From Oscillospiraceae bacterium (GTDB taxonomy: Bacteria; Bacillota; Clostridia; Oscillospirales; Oscillospiraceae): DNA of 11,622 nucleotides. Location of the stretch: assembly GCA_012513005.1 (NCBI GenBank), contig JAAZCZ010000019.1, positions 1-11,622 of the forward strand. The letters run 5' to 3'. Made by a program: the position numbers and the translations under genes. The notes beneath the pieces were generated by a model. It saw nothing but the letters and a program-made list of their open reading frames with translations, was not told the origin of the DNA and did no database searches. Of the stretch, positions 5,880 through 11,622 are shown one piece after another (position 1 is the first letter of the stretch; each line of letters opens with the position of its first letter).

Positions 5880-6767
5880 TTGAATAATTCTGAATTTAAC
5901 GCAATAAATCAAAGCAACATAGAGATTATTAACAGTGAACTTGACGCAATACTCTCAAAATATAAGGGAAACGGATATGACGGGCTTATTGAGGCTATGG
6001 GATATAGCTTGCTTTCCGGCGGAAAAAGAATAAGACCAATTTTAGTCTTAGAATTTTGCAGAGCCTGTGGCGGGGATGTGAAACTGGCTCTTTCGGCTGC
6101 TTGTGCGGTCGAAATGCTGCATACATATTCACTTATTCACGATGATTTGCCCTGCATGGATAACGATGAACTTCGTCGTGGCATGCCTACGAATCATATA
6201 AAATTTGGGGAATCAGTAGCTGTATTAGCGGGAGACGCTCTTCAGGCGGAGGCATTTACAGCAATACTCAGCTCTTCATTGCCCACAGAAAGAAGAGCAA
6301 GGTGCTCTGAAATTTTGGCTACAGCTGCCGGTGTTAACGGAATTTGCGGAGGCCAGTACATTGATGTCATGAACGAAAATACCGATGTTGATTTAAATAC
6401 AATAAAATCACTTCAAGAAAAAAAGACAGGCAGTTTAATTGCGGCAGCTTGTATGATGGGTGCAGCTGCAGCCGGAGCCGGTGAGACAGCAATTTCTAAA
6501 GCTGAGCGATTTGGCCATGCGCTTGGAGCAGCTTTTCAGATAAGAGACGATATGTTAGACGAAATCGGAACAAAAACACTCTTGGGTAAAAACGTAGGTT
6601 CAGATATAAAGTCTGACAAAGCAACATTCATGTCAATGCTGGGCGAAGAAAAGTGCAGTGAAATGGTATTATCATTAACTAATACAGCAAAAGAAGAGAT
6701 CAGTGATTTTGAGAACACTGAATTTTTGTTTTTACTTGCCGACTTTTTAGTTAACAGGCATAACTAA
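5880..6767 (+). CDS. ispA: Farnesyl diphosphate synthase (trans-type polyprenyl synthase)
   Basis: The enzyme condenses isopentenyl diphosphate with dimethylallyl and geranyl diphosphate to make farnesyl diphosphate, the precursor of undecaprenyl lipids and quinones. GGKRIRP (48-54) binds the substrate diphosphate. The first aspartate-rich motif is DDLPCMD (88-94) followed by LRRG, and the second is DDMLD (223-227) followed by GKNVGSD. The two-residue insertion in the first motif, with Tyr-Ser at the fifth and fourth residues before it, is the usual bacterial FPP-synthase form, although chain length cannot be proven from sequence. Length 295 is normal. The start is TTG at 5880 with GGAGAG at 5869-5874, 5 nt upstream, only 2 nt after the xseB stop. 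It probably shares the asp23 promoter. Confidence 0.95.
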   Translation: MNNSEFNAINQSNIEIINSELDAILSKYKGNGYDGLIEAMGYSLLSGGKRIRPILVLEFCRACGGDVKLALSAACAVEMLHTYSLIHDDLPCMDNDELRRGMPTNHIKFGESVAVLAGDALQAEAFTAILSSSLPTERRARCSEILATAAGVNGICGGQYIDVMNENTDVDLNTIKSLQEKKTGSLIAAACMMGAAAAGAGETAISKAERFGHALGAAFQIRDDMLDEIGTKTLLGKNVGSDIKSDKATFMSMLGEEKCSEMVLSLTNTAKEEISDFENTEFLFLLADFLVNRHN

Positions 6768-6790
6768 TATTGCTTATACTATTTATTCGC

Positions 6791-6804
6791 TGAATAATTA
6801 TTCA
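6791..6804. repeat. 14-bp palindrome upstream of the dxs promoter
   Basis: TGAATAATTATTCA is a perfect 14-bp dyad centred about 15 bp upstream of the dxs -35 element. It could bind a regulator; the AT-rich setting leaves chance possible. Confidence 0.35.
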
Positions 6805-6812
6805 TTTATTAA

Positions 6813-6841
6813 TTGAAATAAACTAAGTTAATCAGTATAAT
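6813..6841 (+). promoter_or_regulatory. Strong predicted promoter for dxs and downstream genes
   Basis: TTGAAA at 6813-6818 (5 of 6) and a perfect TATAAT at 6836-6841 are separated by 17 nt. It lies in the 113-bp gap between ispA and dxs, the only sizeable gap within the housekeeping cluster, and predicts a leader of roughly 33 nt. Confidence 0.75.
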
Positions 6842-6880
6842 TATATAAAGGCTAATGTTCGGCAAAAATGAGGAAGACAA

Positions 6881-8719
6881 TTGCAAAACAGTTTTAATAT
6901 TCAAAATAAAAAATATGATGACATTAAATCTCTAAGCAAAGAAGAGCTTAGAATCCTATGTCAAGATATAAGAGAGTTTCTGGTTGAAAAGGTCTCCAAG
7001 AGCGGGGGACACTTAGCTTCAAATCTTGGCACAGTTGAAATGACTGTTGCACTTCACAGGGTTTTAAATCCTTATGTTGACAGGATTGTATTTGATGTCG
7101 GGCATCAATGCTATACGCATAAAATACTAACAGGCAGAGCAGACGGTTTTGATAAACTGCGCAAGCTTGACGGACTTTCCGGGTTTCCAAAACCCAAAGA
7201 AAGCCCTGCAGATTCGTTTATAGCAGGGCACGCATCGAGCTCTGTGTCTGTGGCTCTTGGTATGGCAAAGGCACGAACAAGGTTAAAAGAGCCTTATAAT
7301 GTTGTTGCAGTTATCGGAGACGGTGCGCTGACAGGCGGACTTGCTTATGAAGGTATTGCAAATGCAGGTCTTTCCGGTGAACCAATTGTAGTTATTCTAA
7401 ACGACAACGGGATGTCGATAGGTGGCAATGTCGGAAGCGTTGCACATGTTCTTTCACAAATGCGTATTAAAACGGGATACCACCGATTAAAAAAAGTATA
7501 CTGGGAAACAGTCGGTAAAATCGGTCCACTCTATAGAACTTTGCACAGAGTTAAAGAAAGAGCAAAAAAGACTTTGCTGCCCGGAAATATTTTTGATGAT
7601 TTAGGTTTTTATTATTTGGGACCTATTGACGGACATGATATTGAAAAGCTGGAAACTTCAATTAAATGGGCGATAGACCTAAAAAAACCGGTTCTTTTAC
7701 ATGTTAAAACGACAAAGGGCAAAGGATATTTGCCTGCCGAAACAAAACCTGATTTGTATCACGGAGTTGGAGCCTTTGATCCTGCAATTGGCATAACAGA
7801 GGTTAAAAAAGAAAACTTCTCAACAGTTTTTGCAGATACGCTATGTAAACTTGCTGATAATAATTCGAGAATTTGTGCTATTACTGCTGCAATGGTTGAC
7901 GGAACAGGACTTTCTGAATTTGAAAAAAGGTTTCCGACGCGTTTAATTGACTCCGGCATAGCAGAAGGTCACAGTATTTCTATGGCTGCCGGTATGGCAA
8001 AACAGGGGCTTTTGCCCGTTGTTGCTATTTACTCAAGTTTTTTGCAAAGAGCATATGATATGCTCATCCAGGACATTGGCTTAAAGGCGCTTAATGTTAT
8101 CCTCTGTGTTGACAGAGCCGGTTTGGTTGGAGAAGACGGCGAAACTCATAACGGCGTTTACGATGTTTGCTTTTTGAAATCTGTTCCCAATATGACTGTT
8201 TGGTCTCCGGCATCTTATGCGGAACTTCAAAATTATCTTACTACTGCTGTTAAAGATGCTAATGCACCTGTTGCCATAAGATATCCCAGAGGAGCACAGG
8301 AAGAATACGAATCTTTAAGCTCGGGCACATCCGAGATTATTAAGAACGGTAACGACATAACAATAATTACTTATGGAGTTATGACTAACGAGGCAATAAA
8401 AGCTGCCGAATTACTAAGTAAATCAGGCGTTAGGGCGGAGCTTATAAAACTAAACCGTATTTTCCCGCTCGATACAAATCTTGTTTTTGAGTCAGTAGCT
8501 AAGACCGGAAAATACATTGTTGCAGAGGATGTCTGCAATACCGGATGTGTTGGTCTTGATGTATCTCATGTACTGTCCGAAATCCCCGGAATTAAGGGCA
8601 GACTTCTTAATTTGGGTGACGGTGTAGTCAGAGAGGGCAGCGTTAGGGAACTTCGTAAACTTTGCAAATTAGACAGCGAAAGCATTGCAAAGGCTGCATT
8701 GGAGCTTTGTAATGGCTAA
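6881..8719 (+). CDS. dxs: 1-deoxy-D-xylulose-5-phosphate synthase
   Basis: Dxs is a thiamine-diphosphate enzyme that condenses pyruvate and glyceraldehyde 3-phosphate to DXP, the first step of the MEP isoprenoid pathway; its product eventually feeds the neighbouring ispA enzyme. Motifs in order are GGHLASNLGTVEMTVALH (42-59), FDVGHQCYTHKILTGR (71-86), the ThDP motif GDG (146-148) to NDN (174-176), YLGPIDGHD (245-253), SGIAEGHS with the likely catalytic Glu362, YSSFLQRAYD (384-393) and DRAGLVGEDGETHNG (411-425). Length 612 is normal. The start is TTG at 6881 with AGGAAG at 6871-6876; a nearby ATG at 6868 is in another frame. It has its own promoter. The stop overlaps tlyA by 8 nt. Confidence 0.97.
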   Translation: MQNSFNIQNKKYDDIKSLSKEELRILCQDIREFLVEKVSKSGGHLASNLGTVEMTVALHRVLNPYVDRIVFDVGHQCYTHKILTGRADGFDKLRKLDGLSGFPKPKESPADSFIAGHASSSVSVALGMAKARTRLKEPYNVVAVIGDGALTGGLAYEGIANAGLSGEPIVVILNDNGMSIGGNVGSVAHVLSQMRIKTGYHRLKKVYWETVGKIGPLYRTLHRVKERAKKTLLPGNIFDDLGFYYLGPIDGHDIEKLETSIKWAIDLKKPVLLHVKTTKGKGYLPAETKPDLYHGVGAFDPAIGITEVKKENFSTVFADTLCKLADNNSRICAITAAMVDGTGLSEFEKRFPTRLIDSGIAEGHSISMAAGMAKQGLLPVVAIYSSFLQRAYDMLIQDIGLKALNVILCVDRAGLVGEDGETHNGVYDVCFLKSVPNMTVWSPASYAELQNYLTTAVKDANAPVAIRYPRGAQEEYESLSSGTSEIIKNGNDITIITYGVMTNEAIKAAELLSKSGVRAELIKLNRIFPLDTNLVFESVAKTGKYIVAEDVCNTGCVGLDVSHVLSEIPGIKGRLLNLGDGVVREGSVRELRKLCKLDSESIAKAALELCNG

Positions 8720-9509
8720 AAAAAGATTAGATATTCTTATACATGAGTTGGGAATGGCTGATACACTCAGCAAGGCTAAGGCAATTATTATGAGTGGTAT
8801 TGCCTTTGTAGACGGTCAAAAGCTCGACAAACCCGGAACCATGATAGATGTAAACAGCAAGATAGAAGTGCGAGACAACGCTAAGAAGTATGTTTCTCGT
8901 GGTGGTTATAAGTTGGAAAAGGCACTTGAAGTGTTCGGGATAGACCCGAGCGAAAAAATCTGCATTGACTGCGGGGCATCTACCGGAGGATTTACAGATG
9001 TACTTCTCAAACGGGGAGCGAAGAGAGTCTATGCTGTTGATGTAGGATATGGTCTGCTTGATTGGAGCATAAGAAAAAGCGAAAAAGTCACAATAATGGA
9101 GAGGACAAATGTTAGGTATCTAAAACCGGAGGACTTTGAATACAGGCCTTCGATTGCAGTATTTGACCTGTCGTTTATTTCTCTTCAACTTGTTTTAAAG
9201 CCGGTTTCAGAAATTGTGAGTGATGATGCAAACTTTATTTGTCTGCTAAAACCACAATTTGAATCCGAAAAAGCAGATGTCGGATCAAACGGAATTATCA
9301 AAGATCCTCTGATTCACGAAAAAGTGCTTTATGAGTTTATTCATTTTGCAAAGTCATCCGGTTTTACTGTTAGAGGAATAACCCATTCGCCTATAACAGG
9401 AACACAAGGCAATATTGAGTTTTTAGTAAACGTAGTAAAAGGTTCCGGAACTTCTTCACTAATTGATATTAAAGCAGTGGTTGCCTGCGCACACGAGGAG
9501 TTGAGCTAA
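8712..9509 (+). CDS. tlyA: TlyA-family rRNA 2'-O-methyltransferase (S4 + FtsJ domains)
   Basis: This matches the TlyA/YqxC family of 265-275 residue proteins, named as haemolysins but in studied members methylating 2'-OH groups of rRNA cytidines (in mycobacteria 16S C1409 and 23S C1920). The S4 RNA-binding domain covers about residues 5-64 (RLDILIHELGMADTLSKAKA, then SRGG). The FtsJ-type Rossmann methyltransferase domain follows, with CGASTGGFTDVLLKRGA as the SAM site and a K67-D152-K180-E236 catalytic tetrad (GGYKL, FDLSFIS, LLKPQFE, NIEFL). The start ATG 8712 overlaps the dxs stop and has GGAG at 8701-8704; a longer in-frame ATG at 8685 lies inside dxs and lacks a site. It abuts nadK exactly. 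Specific rRNA targets in this organism are inferred. Confidence 0.95.
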   Translation: MAKKRLDILIHELGMADTLSKAKAIIMSGIAFVDGQKLDKPGTMIDVNSKIEVRDNAKKYVSRGGYKLEKALEVFGIDPSEKICIDCGASTGGFTDVLLKRGAKRVYAVDVGYGLLDWSIRKSEKVTIMERTNVRYLKPEDFEYRPSIAVFDLSFISLQLVLKPVSEIVSDDANFICLLKPQFESEKADVGSNGIIKDPLIHEKVLYEFIHFAKSSGFTVRGITHSPITGTQGNIEFLVNVVKGSGTSSLIDIKAVVACAHEELS

Positions 9510-10355
9510 ATGGCAAAATCCAAAATAGTAATAGCTACAAATCCGTTTAGGGATGATGAGCAAAAGTTTAGCCTAAATATCATTAAAGCACTCAAAGATG
9601 ACGGACATTTACCCGTGCTTGTTACAGTTTTTGATGATACAAACAAAGACAACGTCATGTTTGACCTTGAAGATGCGGCAAAGGACGCAAGCTTAATTAT
9701 TTCAGTCGGAGGAGACGGCACCTTTTTGCATGTCGCACGAAGAGTGTTTTCGCTCAACATTCCTGTTCTCGGCGTTAATATGGGCACCAAAGGATTTTTA
9801 GCTTCTTTAGAAGGAAATGAAATTGAGTATATACGTTTGGCAGCTAAAGGAGAATACAGAATAAGCCGAAGAATGTTAATTGATTACAGCATTATTAGGT
9901 CCTCTCTGATAATAAACTCGGCAACTGCAATAAATGATGTAGTAATTAAAAGCGATATCAGCTGCATAGGAATGTCAATTTTTTCAGACGATGCAAAAAT
10001 TACGCATTTTTCGGGTGACGGTGTTATAGTTGCAACGCCTACAGGCTCAACAGCCTACTCAATGTCTGCAGGCGGACCTTTAGTTGAACCTGAGGCAAGC
10101 AACTTAATTGTAACTCCGATTTGCGCTCATGCTATGGCTAATACCTCGTTTGTACTCTCACCGCAAAGAGAGATAATAGTTCTCCCAGAGCGGCTTAACG
10201 GTCGCAGAGCTTTTTTATCTGTTGACGGGCAGGAAGGAATTTCCCTTAACCAGGGTGATAGAATAGTAATAAATAAGTCAGAGCAGGAACTTTTGATGGC
10301 GGATATGGGAATAAGAAGCTTTTACACAACTGTGTTCCGTAAGCTTTCACATTGA
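9510..10355 (+). CDS. nadK: NAD kinase
   Basis: NAD kinase phosphorylates NAD+ to NADP+ using ATP or polyphosphate and is the sole de novo source of NADP. Family motifs are all present: GGDGTFL (67-73) with the catalytic Asp, GVNMGTKGFLAS (88-99), the substrate-binding segment FSGDGVIVATPTGSTAYSMSAGGPLVEP (167-194) and SVDGQ (237-241). Length 281 is normal. ATG 9510 follows the tlyA stop with no gap, and GAGGAG at 9495-9500 lies 9 nt upstream inside tlyA. In B. subtilis the equivalent cluster runs from yqxC straight to ahrC; in many Clostridia nadK sits between them as here. Confidence 0.97.
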   Translation: MAKSKIVIATNPFRDDEQKFSLNIIKALKDDGHLPVLVTVFDDTNKDNVMFDLEDAAKDASLIISVGGDGTFLHVARRVFSLNIPVLGVNMGTKGFLASLEGNEIEYIRLAAKGEYRISRRMLIDYSIIRSSLIINSATAINDVVIKSDISCIGMSIFSDDAKITHFSGDGVIVATPTGSTAYSMSAGGPLVEPEASNLIVTPICAHAMANTSFVLSPQREIIVLPERLNGRRAFLSVDGQEGISLNQGDRIVINKSEQELLMADMGIRSFYTTVFRKLSH

Positions 10356-10371
10356 GAGTGGTAGGTGGAGT

Positions 10372-10821
10372 ATGAAAAACAAAAGACAAACCGTAATTTT
10401 GAAAGTCATCTCAAGCGAGGAGATTGACACCCAATATGGGCTTTTAGAAGCGCTCTTACGCCATGGCGTCAAAAGCACACAGGCAACACTTTCCCGCGAT
10501 ATTAAAGAGCTTAACCTGACAAAAGAGCTAGGCGAAAACGGGAAATACAGGTATGTTGCCCAGGCAAGAGACAACACTAAGGGACACAATGAGAAGCTCA
10601 GAAAAATATTTAAAGAGAGTGTGCTCTCCTCAGAGACAGCACAGAATATTGTTGTAATCAAAACTCTGCCGGGCCTTGCTATGGCGGCAAGCTCAGCTGT
10701 TGACAGTATGCAGGTCAGCACTGTAGTCGGAAGCGTTGCGGGCGACGATACCGTATTTTTAGCTATGAAAGATTCTAAAAGTGCAGAGGCCTTCTGCGCT
10801 GAAGTAAAAGAACTATTATAA
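10372..10821 (+). CDS. argR: Arginine repressor ArgR/AhrC
   Basis: ArgR is a hexameric, arginine-dependent transcription factor that represses arginine synthesis and often activates its catabolism. The N-terminal winged helix-turn-helix (about 1-65) shows TQYGLLEALLRHGVKSTQATLSRDIKELNL, with SRDIKEL as the recognition helix. The C-terminal oligomerisation and arginine-binding domain contains LPGLAMAASSAVDSM and VVGSVAGDDTVFLAM, where the Asp pair in GDDT (124-127) contacts arginine. Length 149 is standard. The start lies 16 nt after nadK with a purine-rich GGTGGAG just upstream, whose spacing is short. No arg genes are visible in the window, so its targets must be elsewhere. Position just before recN is the conserved Firmicutes arrangement. 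Confidence 0.97.
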   Translation: MKNKRQTVILKVISSEEIDTQYGLLEALLRHGVKSTQATLSRDIKELNLTKELGENGKYRYVAQARDNTKGHNEKLRKIFKESVLSSETAQNIVVIKTLPGLAMAASSAVDSMQVSTVVGSVAGDDTVFLAMKDSKSAEAFCAEVKELL

Positions 10822-10840
10822 AACGTGAAGGGATTATTAG

Positions 10841-11622
10841 ATGTTAAAGCAACTGCGCATTGAGAATATCGCAGTAATAGAGTCTGCCGAAATATCGCTT
10901 GGTCCCGGGCTAAATGTGCTTACAGGAGAAACGGGAGCAGGAAAGTCAATTGTTATCGATTCGCTTCAGGCAGTGTTGGGTGGAAGAACCTCAAGACAGC
11001 TTGTGCGGACATCTGCTGACACAGCTTCTGTTACTGCTGTTTTTGAGTCAGAAAACGGCAATAATTGGCTATCTGAAAATGATTTTGCTGTTGAAGATAA
11101 TATCATAATAAAGAGAAAAATTTCGCTTGACGGCAAAAGCAGCGCAGGTATAAACGGCGAACCGATTGCGGCATCTCAGCTTCGAAATCTAGCTATTTCA
11201 ATGCTGGATATATACGGGCAGAATGACAGCAGGCAATTGGCTGACGGGAAGTTGCACCTTAAGTATTTAGATGATTTTGGTGACTTATCAGATACACTTG
11301 GCAAGTATTCTGCCTTATACAAAGAATACTTAGCAAAGCTTTCGGAACTTAAAAAAATCAGTAGCAATGAAGAAGACAAACACATTATTGCCGAGAGTCT
11401 TAGATTTAGGATAGCAGAAATATCTGCTGCCAATCTTGTTCCCGGGGAGGAAGATACGCTTCTTTCCCGTAGAGAAATACTCAGAAATTCCGAAAAGTTA
11501 AGTGAAGCTGCTGACTCAGCGTATTTCCTACTTTACGGCTCAGAGAATAGTGCACACGACAGTTTAGGCAGCGCACTTAGCAGCATACGCTCAGTATTCA
11601 ATCATTCGGCAGAACTATCAGA
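10841..11622 (+). CDS. recN: DNA repair protein RecN, 3'-truncated by the window edge
   Basis: RecN is an SMC-like ATPase that acts early in double-strand break repair, gathering DNA ends. The first 260 codons are visible; the usual length is about 550-575 residues, so roughly the N-terminal half is present. It begins MLKQLRIENIAVIESAEISLGPGLNVLTGETGAGKS, with the Walker A motif at 29-36, followed by IDSLQAVLGGR. The Q-loop region reads LDIYGQNDSRQL, where most family members have an H-G-Q-H-E/D-type sequence. After about residue 150 the protein becomes a charged, helical coiled-coil arm. AAGGGA at 10828-10833 lies 7 nt before ATG 10841, 19 nt after the argR stop. No frameshift is visible. 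The Walker B and signature motifs lie beyond the window. Confidence 0.96.
   Translation, partial: MLKQLRIENIAVIESAEISLGPGLNVLTGETGAGKSIVIDSLQAVLGGRTSRQLVRTSADTASVTAVFESENGNNWLSENDFAVEDNIIIKRKISLDGKSSAGINGEPIAASQLRNLAISMLDIYGQNDSRQLADGKLHLKYLDDFGDLSDTLGKYSALYKEYLAKLSELKKISSNEEDKHIIAESLRFRIAEISAANLVPGEEDTLLSRREILRNSEKLSEAADSAYFLLYGSENSAHDSLGSALSSIRSVFNHSAELS

Noticed and set aside
10347..10721. 124-codon open frame on the minus strand
   Set aside because: It is antisense to argR, with no ribosome site or recognisable motif.
10914..11108. 64-codon plus-strand frame
   Set aside because: It is a shifted frame within recN; the correct frame begins at 10841 and carries the Walker A motif.
1..11622. 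tRNA, rRNA, CRISPR array, insertion sequence, phage or defence system
   Set aside because: I looked for regularly spaced repeats, tRNA-like cloverleaf sequences, transposase motifs and terminal inverted repeats and saw none; the right two-thirds is standard housekeeping.

Overview
The window looks like chromosomal DNA from a strictly anaerobic member of the Clostridia (Firmicutes), probably a fermentative gut- or rumen-type lineage. Two observations support this. The gene order asp23/yqhY - nusB - xseA - xseB - ispA - dxs - tlyA - nadK - argR - recN is the classic Firmicutes housekeeping cluster, with nadK between tlyA and argR as in many Clostridia. The left edge carries parts of an oxygen-sensitive 2-hydroxyacyl-CoA dehydratase system. 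The species cannot be named from the sequence alone.

Left region (1-3176). A nearly complete, 5'-truncated gene for a [4Fe-4S] ATPase activator of the HgdC family runs into a long hairpin. A separate consensus-like promoter then drives a 533-residue protein that keeps the three-cysteine pattern of the 2-hydroxyacyl-CoA dehydratase / benzoyl-CoA reductase subunit family. This protein is unusually long, with an aromatic-rich N-terminal extension, and has no visible partner subunit. It converges on a small unrecognised three-TM membrane protein gene on the minus strand, and the two share one strong bidirectional terminator. Both genes have an unusual G6 Shine-Dalgarno sequence.

Divergent spacer (3177-3514). 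This AT-rich region of 338 bp carries a minus-strand promoter with a 12-bp palindrome over its -10 element, a plus-strand extended -10 promoter, and two sets of inverted repeats of unknown function.

Right region (3515-11622). All genes here are on the plus strand and tightly packed. They encode an Asp23-family protein, transcription antitermination factor NusB, both exonuclease VII subunits, farnesyl diphosphate synthase, DXP synthase, TlyA-type rRNA 2'-O-methyltransferase, NAD kinase, arginine repressor and the start of the SMC-like repair protein RecN, which is cut by the window edge. Many junctions overlap or abut (nusB/xseA, xseA/xseB, dxs/tlyA, tlyA/nadK), suggesting translational coupling. 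A strong promoter (TTGAAA-N17-TATAAT) between ispA and dxs suggests that dxs-tlyA-nadK-argR-recN can also be transcribed as a second unit. The two isoprenoid genes ispA and dxs both appear to start at TTG.

No tRNA, rRNA, CRISPR array or insertion sequence was seen. Most of the window is ordinary. The least ordinary items are the divergent dehydratase-like protein and the paired unknown membrane gene with its regulatory DNA.
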